A stretch of DNA of 64,000 bases from the NCBI GenBank assembly GCA_004020315.1, contig SAQG01000001.1:496001-560000 (forward strand), given 5' to 3'. The notes beneath the pieces were generated by a model. It saw only the letters and a program-made list of their open reading frames with translations, did not search any database and was not told where the DNA came from. How positions within the stretch are numbered: position 1 is the first letter of the stretch; the number at the start of each line of letters is the position of its first letter. This document shows, piece by piece, positions 1 through 9,475 of the stretch. Made by a program: the position numbers and the translations under genes. Source of the DNA: Mesorhizobium sp. GTDB lineage: Bacteria > Pseudomonadota > Alphaproteobacteria > Rhizobiales > Rhizobiaceae.

Positions 1-93
1 GAGCGCCGCAGCGCCGGCACCGCGATCAATCTTTCGGTATTGCCAGGCAAGGTGCACCTCTTCGATGCGGCCACGGAACTGCGTGTCGCCTGA
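1..93 (+). CDS. C-terminal end of a probable ABC transporter ATP-binding protein (partial)
   Basis: The window opens inside a gene; only the last 30 codons and a TGA stop are present. The peptide contains INLSVLPGKVHLFDAAT, which resembles the last beta strands of the TOBE/OB domain of MalK/UgpC-type sugar ABC transporter ATPases, where a 'KVHLFD' strand close to the C-terminus is common. No Walker motif is available, so the family rests on this short tail alone. The gene is followed by 45 bases and then by the convergent DUF488 gene. Confidence 0.45.
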   Translation, partial: ERRSAGTAINLSVLPGKVHLFDAATELRVA

Positions 94-138
94 GATTGGC
101 GATGAAGGCGTGGATGTGACCCGGCAACGCGCGCTGCC

Positions 139-495
139 TCAGCCCTTCAGGCTGAGATAGTCAGCCAAAGCCACTGCGTTGTTATGCAAGTCGTCTTGGG
201 CGCCGTAGAGTAGCGTCACCCGGCCGTTGTCGAGCAGGGCACGCAACTGGCCGACCGCGTCGCTGTTCCTGTCGAGCTCGCCGCGATATCGCTGCTGGAA
301 TTCCATCCAGCGCGTCGGCTCGTGGCCGAACCATTTGCGCAATTCATCGCTTGGCGCGATGTTCTTCAGCCATAGCGCCAGCGCGGCGTCTTCTTTGCGG
401 ACGCCGCGCGGCCATACGCGGTCTATGAGCACCCGCTGCCCATCGCTAGGCGAGGGCGGCTCGTAGATGCGCTTGACCTTGATATCGAGTTTCAT
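139..495 (-). CDS. DUF488 family protein
   Basis: This 118-residue protein has the DUF488 hallmark pattern: an N-terminal IDRVWPRG strand-turn, a central ALWLKNIAPSDELRKWF segment, and a C-terminal VTLLYGAQDDLHNNAVAL stretch. DUF488 proteins are small cytosolic alpha/beta proteins of unknown biochemical role. The start is the ATG at 493-495, giving MKLDIKVKRIYEP, the usual family N-terminus; the open frame continues upstream but that part is not family-like. It lies 62 bases downstream of the aminopeptidase gene on the same strand and may be cotranscribed with it. Confidence 0.85.
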   Translation of the reverse strand: MKLDIKVKRIYEPPSPSDGQRVLIDRVWPRGVRKEDAALALWLKNIAPSDELRKWFGHEPTRWMEFQQRYRGELDRNSDAVGQLRALLDNGRVTLLYGAQDDLHNNAVALADYLSLKG

Positions 496-541
496 TGCCA
501 ACTCCGGGGTTGGCCGCCATGATGGTTTTGTTGGCGGCTCC

Positions 542-573
542 TTACGCCCACTCGCCCTTACGCCCACTCGCCC
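542..573. repeat. 16-bp tandem duplication at the aminopeptidase stop codon
   Basis: Two perfect 16-base copies beginning ttacgcccactc stand head to tail. On the minus strand each copy carries the TAA stop of the aminopeptidase gene, so the stop codon and the bases before it are duplicated just beyond the gene end. The duplication leaves the protein unchanged. Confidence 0.7.
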
Positions 574-1814
574 TTGCGCATGACCGGTACGCGGCTGCCG
601 TCCTTGCCGACGCCGTCGATGTCGATCCTGTCCGAGCCGATCATCCAGTCGATATGAATAAAGCTCTTGTTGCCGCCACGCGTCGCGATCTCGTCCTGGC
701 TGAGCGAGGCGCCGTTGACGAAGCATTTCGAATAGCACTGGCCGAGCGCGATATGGCTGGCGGCATTCTCGTCGAACAGCGTGTTGAAGAACAGCAGACC
801 GCTCTTCGAGATCGGTGAGGAATGCGGCACCAGCGCGACTTCGCCAAGACGGCGCGAGCCTTCATCAGTGTCGAGCACTTTTTTCAGCACATCCTCGCCG
901 CGGCTGGCCTTCGCCTCGACGATGCGGCCTGACTCGAAACGCACGACAATCCCGTCGATCAGCGTGCCCTGGTAGGACAGCGGCTTGGTGCTCGTAACAT
1001 GGCCTTCGACGCGCCTTGCGTGCGGCGTGGTGAAAACTTCCTCGGTCGGGATGTTGGGATTGCAGGTGATGCCGTTCCTGGCGGTCGAAGCGCCGCCCAT
1101 CCATTCATGGCCGTCGGCCAGACCGACGGTCAGGTCGGTGCCGGGTCCGGTGAAATGCAGCGCATCGAAATTATGGCCGTTCAACCATTCGGTGCGGCCG
1201 CGAAGAGCCGCATTGTGCGCCTTCCAGTTGCCGATCGGATCTTCCACATCAACCCGTGAGGCGGCAAAGATGGCGTCGGCAAGCTTCGCCACCGCAACGT
1301 CGTCGGTATCATCTGGAAACACCTGCTTGGCCCAGGCCAGGTCGGGGTAGGCGACGATGTTCCAGTTGATGTCGAAGCCGGTGATCTTTTCCAGCGCCGG
1401 CTGGTAGGCGACCGAATTCGCCTTGTTGGCTCGTGCCACTTTCGCCGGATCCTGCGCCGACAGCAGCGACGGATTTTCGCCGCGCACGGCGAGCCGCGCC
1501 GCATTGTTGGCGAAGGCCTTCGCCATGCCCTCATAGAGCCAGCCGGCGGCGTGGTCGAAGCTGGCATCGGCGCCATAACGGAAGCGTGCCAGCGTCATCT
1601 CGTCGTCGTTGAAGATCGGCGTCACCAGGCCGGCGCCGGCCTTATAGGCATGCTCGACGATCCGTCGCGTCAAAGGCAGTGCTGCGATCGACGATGTCAG
1701 CACCAGATCCTGCCCCGGCTGCAACTGCAGCCCGACCTTGATGGCGACTTCGGCCAACCTGTCGAGTTTCACCGGGTCGATCGTTGCGGAAACGCCGCGC
1801 GAATGTGTGGTCAT
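558..1814 (-). CDS. Aminopeptidase, peptidase family M29
   Basis: This 418-residue protein matches the thermophilic aminopeptidase (M29) family in length and motifs. These enzymes are cytosolic dinuclear metal exopeptidases. Visible features are the NIPTEEVFTTP block around residue 255, which carries a metal-ligand glutamate, then HSSPISKS, the FNTLFDENAASHIALG helix region and a C-terminal FIHIDWMIGS strand, all typical of M29 metal sites. The start ATG gives MTTHSRGVSATIDPVKLDRLAEVAIKVG, a normal N-terminal helix. It is followed on the same strand by the DUF488 gene. The substrate is not predictable from sequence. Confidence 0.93.
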   Translation of the reverse strand: MTTHSRGVSATIDPVKLDRLAEVAIKVGLQLQPGQDLVLTSSIAALPLTRRIVEHAYKAGAGLVTPIFNDDEMTLARFRYGADASFDHAAGWLYEGMAKAFANNAARLAVRGENPSLLSAQDPAKVARANKANSVAYQPALEKITGFDINWNIVAYPDLAWAKQVFPDDTDDVAVAKLADAIFAASRVDVEDPIGNWKAHNAALRGRTEWLNGHNFDALHFTGPGTDLTVGLADGHEWMGGASTARNGITCNPNIPTEEVFTTPHARRVEGHVTSTKPLSYQGTLIDGIVVRFESGRIVEAKASRGEDVLKKVLDTDEGSRRLGEVALVPHSSPISKSGLLFFNTLFDENAASHIALGQCYSKCFVNGASLSQDEIATRGGNKSFIHIDWMIGSDRIDIDGVGKDGSRVPVMRKGEWA

Positions 1815-1899
1815 GATCCTGCCTATCGCGATGTGGGAGTCTGGTTCCCTACATAGGCCGGCACTGCTCTCCTTTCCACCGCGATTGCATCCGATGGGT

Positions 1900-2814
1900 T
1901 CAGTTCGCGCTGATGAGCGACCCGAATTGCGCCATGGTCGCCGCTATCTCTTCGCGGATCCAGACCTTGATATCCCTGACCTTGCGGCTTTCGGACTTGG
2001 TGGCGGAGGTCACCAGCCAGTAGCCGAGCCCGCTCTGGGCGCGGACGCCAAAGGGGGCAACGAGGCGGCCGTCGGCCAGCGCGTCAGCGGTCAGCAATTG
2101 CCAGCCGAGCATGACGCCGTGGCCAGCGATCGCCGATTCCAGGCACAGCATCGGGTCGGTGAAGCGCGCGCCTTTGAGGAAGGTGACGGGCTTAACCCCG
2201 GCGGCCTCGAACCAGCTTTCCCAGGTGATCATCGTCCTTTCGTCGGTGATCGCGCAGGTCAAGGGGAGGTCGTCGATCGATTTCAGTTTGTCGGCGATCA
2301 CCGGGGCGCAGACCGGGAAGACCTCCTGCGCCAGCAGCAGTTCCGCGCGTGCACCTGGCCATGTCCCGTCGCCAAGCCGGATGGCGATGTCGATGTCCGA
2401 ACGATCGAGATCGGCAATTCGCACCGAGGCGTCGATGCGCAAAAGCACATTCGGATGCAGGGCGAAGTGGCGTGACAGTCTTGGCAGCAACCACTTCGAC
2501 GCGAAAGCCGGCGCCACCGAAACCACCAGCGTACATTCGGAGGCCTCGTCGGCGAGCGCCACGGCTTGCGCAAGCTCACGAAAACCTGCCCCGAGCCGCG
2601 CGGTGAAGACGGTGCCGAATTCGGTCAGCACGAGACCGCTCGCCGTTCGTTCGAACAGAGCCTGGCCAAGCTGCTTCTCTGTCCGCTTGATCTGCTGGCT
2701 GACGGCGCTGGCGGACACGTTGAGTTCGTTCGCCGCAGCCGAAAGCGATCCCAGACGGGCGACGGTTTCCACGGCGCGCAAGCCGTTGAGGTGGACGCGG
2801 TTCAGCATAGCCAT
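1900..2814 (-). CDS. LysR-family transcriptional regulator, GcvA-like
   Basis: This 304-residue protein has an N-terminal winged HTH (residues about 8-67, with LGSLSAAANELNVSASAVSQ as the recognition region) and a LysR substrate-binding domain. Conserved effector-domain pieces include DIAIRLGDGTWPG and LESAIAGHGVMLGW, which place it close to the GcvA group. It is divergent from a small ORF and then an MFS transporter on the plus strand, the common layout in which the regulator controls the divergent transcript. A perfect AGTTT-N4-AAACT palindrome lies just upstream of its start. The effector is unknown. Confidence 0.92.
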   Translation of the reverse strand: MAMLNRVHLNGLRAVETVARLGSLSAAANELNVSASAVSQQIKRTEKQLGQALFERTASGLVLTEFGTVFTARLGAGFRELAQAVALADEASECTLVVSVAPAFASKWLLPRLSRHFALHPNVLLRIDASVRIADLDRSDIDIAIRLGDGTWPGARAELLLAQEVFPVCAPVIADKLKSIDDLPLTCAITDERTMITWESWFEAAGVKPVTFLKGARFTDPMLCLESAIAGHGVMLGWQLLTADALADGRLVAPFGVRAQSGLGYWLVTSATKSESRKVRDIKVWIREEIAATMAQFGSLISAN

Positions 2815-2816
2815 AC

Positions 2817-2830
2817 AGTTTTTCTAAACT
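2817..2830. promoter_or_regulatory. Palindrome next to the LysR start, candidate operator
   Basis: AGTTT, four bases, AAACT form a perfect inverted repeat two bases upstream of the LysR initiation codon and within the divergent control region. LysR-type regulators usually bind T-N11-A inverted repeats and repress themselves, so an autoregulatory site here is plausible. Binding is inferred only. Confidence 0.35.
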
Positions 2831-2910
2831 GACACAGTTGAAATCTCAATTGAAACATCGGGCAGAATGGCAGATTTTGACGAGACAAGCAGACCTTTCG
2901 AGGAAATCCG

Positions 2911-3123
2911 ATGAAGATTTTATCACTGCTCAGGGGCTTTTCCGTTGCCGGCATAGGGCAAAGCCGGTCGCATGAAAGCGAGACCACCCGATGGGCGACC
3001 GATCCGCTGTCGCATCCTGTGCTCGACACCATGTCGGAGCGCGAACTCGCCGACGTGCCCTTCAGGTTGACGGCCCGGCGCACTGCATACGAGACGGGCG
3101 CCGCGCGGGTCGGCTGCGGCTGA
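2911..3123 (+). CDS. Small conserved-looking protein of unknown function
   Basis: This 70-residue ORF follows a GAGG Shine-Dalgarno element nine bases upstream and is divergent from the LysR gene. Its middle part (DPLSHPVLDTMSERELADVPF) resembles short proteins often found in Mesorhizobium, but no function is known to me. It has no signal peptide or membrane segment. The Arg-rich end hints at a relation to DUF1127-type small proteins, which is only a suggestion. Its position between the LysR and MFS genes makes it a possible target of the regulator. Confidence 0.5.
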   Translation: MKILSLLRGFSVAGIGQSRSHESETTRWATDPLSHPVLDTMSERELADVPFRLTARRTAYETGAARVGCG

Positions 3124-3241
3124 TGAAACAGATTTAGCGGGTCCGCCCTCTGCGGCGGACGCTTGGCAACAGCGTTGCGAGCTGTTCTGGCCCAACATAA
3201 GCGGATTGTTTGACAGGCTCGTGCACCTATTGTGCACCGCA

Positions 3242-4402
3242 ATGAAAGCCGCTTCGCCGTCCCCTTTGCGTCTCGCCTTCGCCGGCATGATTGCCCTGGC
3301 CGTCGCCATGGGCATCGGCCGCTTCGTCTATACCCCGATCCTGCCCGGCATGATGGAGGAACTTAGCCTATCGCCGGCCGATGCCGGCTGGATCGCATCC
3401 GCCAACTATCTCGGCTATCTCATCGGTGCATTGGCAGCCGTCGGCGGCTGGGCGCAAGGTCACGAGCGCCTGCTGATGCTGGCCGGTCTTGCCGCCACCG
3501 CAGTCCTCACCGGGCTGATGGGGCTGACAGATACTATGGCGGCCTTTCTCGTCATCCGGTTTCTTGCCGGTCTGGCCAGCGCCTTTGTCTTGGTCTTCAT
3601 GTCCAGCATCGTTTTCGGCCATCTCGCCGCGGCCGGCCGGAACGACCTGCAGGCGCTGCATTTCGGCGGCGTCGGCCTCGGCATAGCGGCCTCCTCGGCG
3701 CTGATGGCAATCCTCGTCACCGAACATGCCGGCTGGGCGGCGGGCTGGTTCTGGTCCGCCGTATTCTCGGCCTGTGGCTTTGCCGCCGTGGCCTTGCTGG
3801 CCGGCAGCACTGCGACCGTCAACGGCGCCGACAGTCGCGAACCGGCGCTGCCGAAGGACCGCTCGCTGGTGAAGATCATCGTTGCCTATGGCTTGTTCGG
3901 TTTCGGCTACATCGTGACGGCGACGTTTCTGATCGCCATCGTCCGGCAGGGCGGCGGTGGCCGCGTCTTCGAAGCCGTGGTCTGGATGGTCGCCGGCCTT
4001 GCCGGGATTCCCTCGGTCTGGCTTTGGCAGAAGATCGCGGGAAAGATCGGGCTCTACCAGGCTTATGCCTGGGGGTGCCTCGTCGAGGTCGTCGGCGTCA
4101 CCGCGAGCGTCGCCATCGGCGGACACATTGGGCCGCTGCTCGGCGGGTTTCTGCTTGGCGGGACCTTCATCGCCATCACCGCGCTCGGCCTGCAGACCGG
4201 AAGGCAGCTTGCCCCGCAAGCGCCACGCCGGATCTTGGCGTTGATGACGGCCTCGTTCGGTCTCGGTCAGATCATCGGTCCGATCGTTGCCGGGCTGCTT
4301 GCCGAAGCCTCCGGCGACTTCTTCCTCGCATCGATCGTGGCCGCCGCCGTCCTGCTGGTCTCCGGCGCGATCATCTGGTCGGCTGCGCCAAAATCGCCAT
4401 GA
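3242..4402 (+). CDS. MFS transporter, YbfB/YjiJ family
   Basis: This 386-residue integral membrane protein has about twelve hydrophobic segments. It starts with LAFAGMIALAVAMGIGRFVYTPILP, the signature opening of YbfB/YjiJ-family major facilitator proteins (GIGRFxYTPxLP). The family is widespread and mostly of unknown substrate, with export of small metabolites assumed. The ATG at 3242 is preferred because the family N-terminus follows it directly; an upstream ATG at 3206 would add a 12-residue tail. No strong Shine-Dalgarno sequence is visible. GTGCAC occurs twice just upstream (about 3222-3238). The neighbouring divergent LysR gene is the likely regulator. Confidence 0.88.
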   Translation: MKAASPSPLRLAFAGMIALAVAMGIGRFVYTPILPGMMEELSLSPADAGWIASANYLGYLIGALAAVGGWAQGHERLLMLAGLAATAVLTGLMGLTDTMAAFLVIRFLAGLASAFVLVFMSSIVFGHLAAAGRNDLQALHFGGVGLGIAASSALMAILVTEHAGWAAGWFWSAVFSACGFAAVALLAGSTATVNGADSREPALPKDRSLVKIIVAYGLFGFGYIVTATFLIAIVRQGGGGRVFEAVVWMVAGLAGIPSVWLWQKIAGKIGLYQAYAWGCLVEVVGVTASVAIGGHIGPLLGGFLLGGTFIAITALGLQTGRQLAPQAPRRILALMTASFGLGQIIGPIVAGLLAEASGDFFLASIVAAAVLLVSGAIIWSAAPKSP

Positions 4403-4524
4403 TTGTGGTCTTGCTCGGGGCCGGGCATCGCGCACCGGCCATTTTCATTCCGATCGATGTGTGACCTTATGCCCGCTGAACAGCAACGCCGCTGATTTGC
4501 GCATCGACCGAGGATTTCCCCACA

Positions 4525-5802
4525 GTGTTTGTATCCTTTTTCCCGCAGCCGAAGCTCTTCTTCACCTCGGCGGCCCTGTGGAGTGCGGTCATGGTGGCCG
4601 TATGGTTTTTCGGCGGCTATCAGCTAGGCGCTTTGATCGGATTGCCCCCCCTGGCAGCGGACGCGGCGCCCATCATTGGCGTTTCGGTCTTCTGGTCGCC
4701 TCCATTCCTTTGGTTCTACATCTACTTCACCCTGGGCGTGCTGCTCTTTTACGCCTTTTGGCATTGGTATTCCCCGCACCCGTGGGACCGCTGGTCCATC
4801 CTGGGTTCCTCGCTGATCTTGTTCACGACCTACTTTCAGGTGCAGGTGAGTGTCGCGATCAATGCGTGGTACGGGCCGTTCTGGGATCTCATTCAAGCCA
4901 TTCTCAGCAAAACTGTAACGGCGACAGAAGCTGATCTTTACGCGCAAGTATTAGCTTTCCTCGGCATCGCTCTCGTGGCGGTTACAGTTTTTGTCATCAC
5001 GAACTTCTTCGTCAGCCATTGGGTGTTCCGCTGGCGTACTGCGATGAACAACTATTACATGTCGCATTGGCCCAAGCTGCGCCATATCGAAGGAGCTTCC
5101 CAGCGTGTGCAAGAAGACACGATGCGGTTTTCCCAAATCATGGAAGATCTTGGTACCAGCTTTGTCGATTCCATCATGACCCTGATCGCCTTCATGCCGA
5201 TTTTGCTGGCTTACTCCAAGCACATCACTGTATTGCCGTTCATCGGTCACGTTCCGCAGCCGTTGGTCGTGGCTGCGATCTTCTGGGCAATTTTCGGTAC
5301 GGTCTGCATTGCCACCGCCGGCATAAAGCTTCCCGGCTTGCAATTCAGAAACCAACGCGTCGAAGCGGCCTACCGTAAGGAACTCGTCTACGGTGAGGAC
5401 AATCCAGATCGGGCGCAGCCGCCGACAGTTACGGAATTGTTTGGAAATGTGCGCAGAAACTACTTTCGCCTCTATTTCCACTACGTCTATTTTAATGTGG
5501 TTCGCTATCTTTATTTGCAAACCAACAACATCTTCGCCCTCTTTTTGATGGTGCCCTCGATCATCGCGGGAACGATAACGCTAGGTCTCATCAACCAGAT
5601 CAGTTCAGCCTTCAGCCAGGTGACCAGCTCGTTCCAGTATCTCGTCAATTCATGGTCGACGATCGTCGAGCTGCTGTCGGTGCACAAGCGTCTGCGCGCC
5701 TTCGAGGCAACGATCCACGGCGAACCGCTTCCGGACATCGATCAGCATTATTTGGAGCGTGAGCAAGCCGGCTTGCGCCCTGAAGATCAGCCGGTGAGCT
5801 AA
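4525..5802 (+). CDS. bacA: SbmA/BacA family peptide transporter
   Basis: This 425-residue inner-membrane protein matches SbmA/BacA in length and motifs. It begins [13 protein letters not shown], as SbmA-type proteins do, has several membrane segments, and carries the diagnostic [16 protein letters not shown] block near residue 195. There is no ATPase domain, so it is a proton-coupled SbmA/BacA type and not a BclA-type ABC exporter. BacA imports proline-rich and nodule-specific cysteine-rich peptides and is needed for bacteroid survival in several legumes. The start is GTG, with GAGGA about ten bases upstream. Parts of the gene are clearly less GC-rich than its neighbours (5461-5520 is below 45% by eye) and use TTA, TTT and TAT codons, suggesting a different history. 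Confidence 0.92.
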   Translation: MFVSFFPQPKLFFTSAALWSAVMVAVWFFGGYQLGALIGLPPLAADAAPIIGVSVFWSPPFLWFYIYFTLGVLLFYAFWHWYSPHPWDRWSILGSSLILFTTYFQVQVSVAINAWYGPFWDLIQAILSKTVTATEADLYAQVLAFLGIALVAVTVFVITNFFVSHWVFRWRTAMNNYYMSHWPKLRHIEGASQRVQEDTMRFSQIMEDLGTSFVDSIMTLIAFMPILLAYSKHITVLPFIGHVPQPLVVAAIFWAIFGTVCIATAGIKLPGLQFRNQRVEAAYRKELVYGEDNPDRAQPPTVTELFGNVRRNYFRLYFHYVYFNVVRYLYLQTNNIFALFLMVPSIIAGTITLGLINQISSAFSQVTSSFQYLVNSWSTIVELLSVHKRLRAFEATIHGEPLPDIDQHYLEREQAGLRPEDQPVS

Positions 5803-5827
5803 GGGTGGCGGGCGGCGAGCGTTCTAG

Positions 5828-6838
5828 TCAGCCGCCCACCGACGCTTGCTTTTCGCCGTCACGTCCCCGCGAAACATAGTCGCGATAGCTGATGCACTCG
5901 ACATCAGCCTTGGTGCAGACCTCGCCGGCAAAGCGCTCCAGCGCCTTCCAGTAGGCGCCATCATTCATCAGTGTGAAATGGAAGCCGAGTTCCAGCGGGA
6001 CGCGTTTTCCCTGGTATTGGGCGTCGAAGGCGGCGCGAAATGCGTCATAGGTCCGGTTGGCGAATTCGCCCGCCTTGCTCGGCCGCTCGAAGCCGCCGGA
6101 ATGCCTGACATAGAGATTGTAGTCCATCGCGATCACCCGCCTTGTGTCGGGACCTTCCGGAATCTGCGGCAGTGAAAAGCGCGTGATGCCGCTTACGGTC
6201 GCCGGTCGGGCAGGGCCGCGCGACACACCGCTGGCGTCGAATAGGTAGCCCGCCGCCGGCAGCGCCTCGTAGAGCGCCTTGTTTGCCGATAGGTAGGGCG
6301 CGCGAAAGCCGACTGCCTTACGTGCGATTTCGCGCCAGCCTGCGGGTTCGGGGGTAATAGCGTTGATCGGATAGGCGTTTTCGAGAATGCGCTTGAACGA
6401 ACCGAACTCGTTCAGCCAGTCGGCCTTGCTCCAGTCCTTGCCGTCGAAATGGCCGCAACCGTGGCTGCCGATGTCATGACCTTCCGAGGCGGCGAGGTTT
6501 ATCTGCTTGAGTCGGTCAGCGACTTCCTGTTTCGAGGCGGCAAAGCCGATATTGGATTTGCCTGATGTCTTGCCGGGTGCCGTGTATTCCTTGCGCGTTT
6601 CCGGCGAGAGCAGGAAGACGCAGGACACGAAATAAGTGAAATGAGCGCCGGTTCGCTGGGCCAACGCCCGGCTGCGCTCCCACTGTGAAATATCGCGGGC
6701 GCTGTCGAACGAGATGATGACGGCCTGCTTCGGCCTTGCCGGGGCTGGTGCCGCGGGCGGATCGGCAAAAGCAGCACCCGCCGCAGCAAGCGAGGCGACG
6801 GAAAACGCAACAACGCGGGACAAACGGGGCATCGACAT
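5828..6838 (-). CDS. Exported polysaccharide deacetylase (NodB-like fold)
   Basis: This 336-residue protein starts with a clear Sec signal peptide (VVAFSVASLAAAGAAFA, cleaved near residue 25). The mature part carries VIISFDSARD in the position of the catalytic and metal-binding aspartate motif and IGSHGCGHFDG in the position of the H-x3-H metal motif of carbohydrate esterase family 4. Both motifs are divergent from classic NodB (TFDDG, HTxxH), so the substrate may be an atypical polysaccharide. It acts in the periplasm or at the cell surface. It is convergent with bacA. Confidence 0.8.
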   Translation of the reverse strand: MSMPRLSRVVAFSVASLAAAGAAFADPPAAPAPARPKQAVIISFDSARDISQWERSRALAQRTGAHFTYFVSCVFLLSPETRKEYTAPGKTSGKSNIGFAASKQEVADRLKQINLAASEGHDIGSHGCGHFDGKDWSKADWLNEFGSFKRILENAYPINAITPEPAGWREIARKAVGFRAPYLSANKALYEALPAAGYLFDASGVSRGPARPATVSGITRFSLPQIPEGPDTRRVIAMDYNLYVRHSGGFERPSKAGEFANRTYDAFRAAFDAQYQGKRVPLELGFHFTLMNDGAYWKALERFAGEVCTKADVECISYRDYVSRGRDGEKQASVGG

Positions 6839-7047
6839 CTGATCAGGATTTGAGGAGGTTCGAGCACCGGCTATCGGCGAAATGTGGCGTGGGTGCGGTC
6901 GCCTCTTGCGGTCACGTCTCCGGCGATTAGCCGATTTTCCTGTCGAACCCCTTCCATGCCGACAAAATTTCGCTAAAACGCGGGCTATCGCATCGGCCTG
7001 AAGATCAGAATTGATTTTCAGGAAGCACGATGCGCAAGTTCAAAGTG

Positions 7048-7089
7048 TTAGAGCGTACTTAGTGCGCCTAGGGATGCACGTCGCTCTAA
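7048..7089. repeat. TTAGAGCG inverted-repeat intergenic element
   Basis: TTAGAGCG at 7048 and CGCTCTAA at 7082 form an 8-bp perfect inverted repeat around 26 bases, upstream of the TPR/der transcript. Similar 'TTAGAGCG...CGCTCTAA' hairpins are frequent between genes in rhizobia. The rest of the 285-base gap (6839-7123) shows no ORF or other clear signal. Confidence 0.55.
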
Positions 7090-7123
7090 ACCGCCTCGGC
7101 CGGGGCAGGAATGGTTTTGATCC

Positions 7124-7789
7124 ATGTCGGACGACAGTTTTATCCGCGAAGTCAACGAAGAGATGCGTCGCGATCAAGCGCATGCGCTGTGGGACCGTTT
7201 TGGTCCGGCCTTGCTTGCGCTCGCGGTGCTGGTGGTGGTCGGCACCGCCGCCTTCGTCGGCTATCGCTATTGGGACGAGACCCGCGCCAATCGGTCGGGC
7301 GACGCCTTCTCGCAGGCGCTGAAGCTTGCCAATGAAGGCAAGAGCGACGAAGCGCTGACGGCCCTCGATGCGCTGGAGAAGGATGGCTACGGCGCCTATC
7401 CGCTGCTCGCCCGCATGCGTGCGGCAACCGTCAAGGCGGACAAGGGCGATTTCGCCGCTGCCGTCAAGGACTTCGACGAGGTCGCCGCCGACAGCGACAT
7501 TCCATCAGGCCTTCGCGACATGGCGCGCCTCAGGGCAGCGCTGCTGCTCGTCGACCACGGCTCCTTCGCCGATGTCTCCAGCCGCGTCGAGGCGCTCACC
7601 GCCGACACCAATCCGCTGCGCCATACGGCACGCGAGGCGCTCGGCCTTGCCGCCTGGAAGGAAGGCAAGGCAACGGACGCACTGAAATTGTTCGACCAGA
7701 TCGCCTCGGATGACGGCGCCCCGCGCAACGCGCGCGAGCGGGCGACGTTGATGTCCGAGCTGATCCGTGGGTCGGGCGGCGTGTCGTGA
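7124..7789 (+). CDS. Membrane-anchored TPR protein, YfgM-like
   Basis: This 221-residue protein has a short cytosolic N-terminus (MSDDSFIREVNEEMRRDQA), one membrane helix (about residues 28-47, ALLALAVLVVVGTAAFVGY) and a C-terminal tetratricopeptide-type helical domain. This matches the YfgM-like (DUF2133) family, often placed just before der/engA. E. coli YfgM is an ancillary SecYEG subunit linked to periplasmic chaperones, so a role in periplasmic folding is plausible. The stop is three bases before the der start, indicating translational coupling. Confidence 0.88.
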   Translation: MSDDSFIREVNEEMRRDQAHALWDRFGPALLALAVLVVVGTAAFVGYRYWDETRANRSGDAFSQALKLANEGKSDEALTALDALEKDGYGAYPLLARMRAATVKADKGDFAAAVKDFDEVAADSDIPSGLRDMARLRAALLLVDHGSFADVSSRVEALTADTNPLRHTAREALGLAAWKEGKATDALKLFDQIASDDGAPRNARERATLMSELIRGSGGVS

Positions 7790-7792
7790 CGG

Positions 7793-9226
7793 ATGACATT
7801 CAAAGTCGCCATAATCGGCCGGCCTAACGTCGGCAAATCGACCCTTTTCAATCGCCTGGTGGGAAGGAAGCTGGCGCTTGTCGATGACACGCCGGGCGTC
7901 ACCCGCGACCGTCGCGTCCATGCCGCCAAGCTCTACGATCTGCATTTCGACGTCATCGACACCGCCGGCTTCGAAGATGCTGCCGCTTCGACGCTGCCGG
8001 GCCGCATGCGCGCCCAGACCGAGATCGCCATCCGCGAAGCCGACCTGATCTTTTTCACGATCGACGCCAAGTCAGGACTGATGCCTGACGACAAGACCTT
8101 CGCCGAGATCGTGCGCAAATCCGGAAAGCCGGTTGTTGTCGTCGCCAACAAGGCCGAGGCGCGCGGCGCCCAGGGCGGCATGCTGGAGGCCTGGGAACTA
8201 GGTCTTGGCGAGCCGATCCCGGTCTCGGCCGAACACGGCCAGGGCCTGCCCGATTTGCGCGATGCGGTGATCGCCGCACTGGGCGAGGCGCGCGCCTTCG
8301 GCGAAGAAGAAGAGGATGCGGACGAGGAGACCGCCGCCAGCGAGGTGCTGATCGGCGAGGACATCACCGATCCGGATGCCGAGCCGAGCTATGACGATAC
8401 CAAGCCGATGCGCATCGCCGTCGTCGGTCGCCCAAATGCCGGCAAATCGACGCTGATCAACGCGCTGATCGGCGAGGAGCGGCTCTTGACCGGACCGGAA
8501 GCCGGCATCACCCGTGACTCAATCTCCGTCGACTGGGACTGGCATGGCCGCCGCCTGAAACTGTTCGACACCGCCGGCATGCGCCGCAAGGCCAGGATTC
8601 ACGAAAAGCTGGAAGTCATGTCGGTGCAGGACGGCTTGCGCGCCATCCGCTTTGCCGAGATCGTCATCATCGTGCTTGACGCCATCATTCCCTTCGAGAA
8701 GCAGGATCTGCAGATCGCCGACCTGATCATCCGCGAGGGCCGCGCGCCGGTGATCGCCTTCAACAAATGGGACATGATCGATCATCCCCAGGAACTTCTG
8801 GCGGAACTGCGCGAGAAGACCGAGCGGCTGTTGCCGCAGGCGCGCGGCATGCAGGCGGTGCCGGTCTCGGCCGAGACCGGGCGCGGCCTCGACAAGCTGA
8901 TGGATGCCGTCATCAGGACGCACAAGGTGTGGAACAGCCGCGTCTCGACCGGCAAGCTCAACCGCTGGCTGGAAGGCATCCTGGCGCATCATCCGCCGCC
9001 TGCCGTCGCCGGTCGCCGGCTGAAGATCAAATATGTCACCCAGGCCAAGACGCGCCCGCCGGGCTTCGTCGTGTCTTGCTCACGGCCGGACGCGATGCCG
9101 CAATCCTATGTCCGGTACCTCTCCAACAGCCTGCGCGAAGCCTTTGATATGCCCGGCGTGCCGATCCGCATCGCCTTGCGCACCTCGGAAAATCCGTTCG
9201 CCAACAAGGCGAAAAAACGCCGCTGA
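7793..9226 (+). CDS. der: Ribosome biogenesis GTPase Der (EngA)
   Basis: This 477-residue protein has two tandem GTPase domains and a C-terminal KH-like domain, the unique layout of Der. Domain 1 has [14 protein letters not shown] (residue about 8) and DTAGFED; domain 2 has [14 protein letters not shown] (about 210), DTAGMR and NKWD. The C-terminal region includes [17 protein letters not shown]. An acidic linker rich in EEE/DADEE joins the domains, as usual in alphaproteobacteria. Der binds the 50S subunit and is essential for its assembly. It forms an operon with the YfgM-like gene. Confidence 0.98.
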   Translation: MTFKVAIIGRPNVGKSTLFNRLVGRKLALVDDTPGVTRDRRVHAAKLYDLHFDVIDTAGFEDAAASTLPGRMRAQTEIAIREADLIFFTIDAKSGLMPDDKTFAEIVRKSGKPVVVVANKAEARGAQGGMLEAWELGLGEPIPVSAEHGQGLPDLRDAVIAALGEARAFGEEEEDADEETAASEVLIGEDITDPDAEPSYDDTKPMRIAVVGRPNAGKSTLINALIGEERLLTGPEAGITRDSISVDWDWHGRRLKLFDTAGMRRKARIHEKLEVMSVQDGLRAIRFAEIVIIVLDAIIPFEKQDLQIADLIIREGRAPVIAFNKWDMIDHPQELLAELREKTERLLPQARGMQAVPVSAETGRGLDKLMDAVIRTHKVWNSRVSTGKLNRWLEGILAHHPPPAVAGRRLKIKYVTQAKTRPPGFVVSCSRPDAMPQSYVRYLSNSLREAFDMPGVPIRIALRTSENPFANKAKKRR

Positions 9227-9307
9227 GCGCCGCGTCTTCTGGGCCAGCATCAGACTACGCTCCGCAGGCCGCTCGCGGGCAGCGCCTGCACATTTTCGGG
9301 CAGGCGA

Positions 9308-9475
9308 TTACACTGGCACCTGCAGCAGGATGTCGGCAAGTCGCGCCGCCACCGGGTCTGGCTCGGCTTCCTTGCGACGCGAGAACAGCGCCATTTCAGG
9401 CAGTGCGGTCAGCCCGGCGATCTGCGGCGTCATCACCTTGACAGCAGCCAGCACGAGTGGGGCCAGCCACTGCAC
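9308..9475 (-). pseudogene. Decayed gene fragment, possibly the C-terminus of a LysR-type regulator
   Basis: On the minus strand an open frame without a start runs into a TAA at 9308-9310. It encodes a tail containing AGLTALPEMALFSRRKEAEPDP and AARLADILLQVP. The 'ALPEMA' stretch followed by an amphipathic helix resembles the end of a LysR-type effector domain, but the match is weak. It abuts the SDR stop codon directly, suggesting that the rest was lost by deletion. The remainder of the 9227-9475 gap holds nothing else recognisable. Confidence 0.3.
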
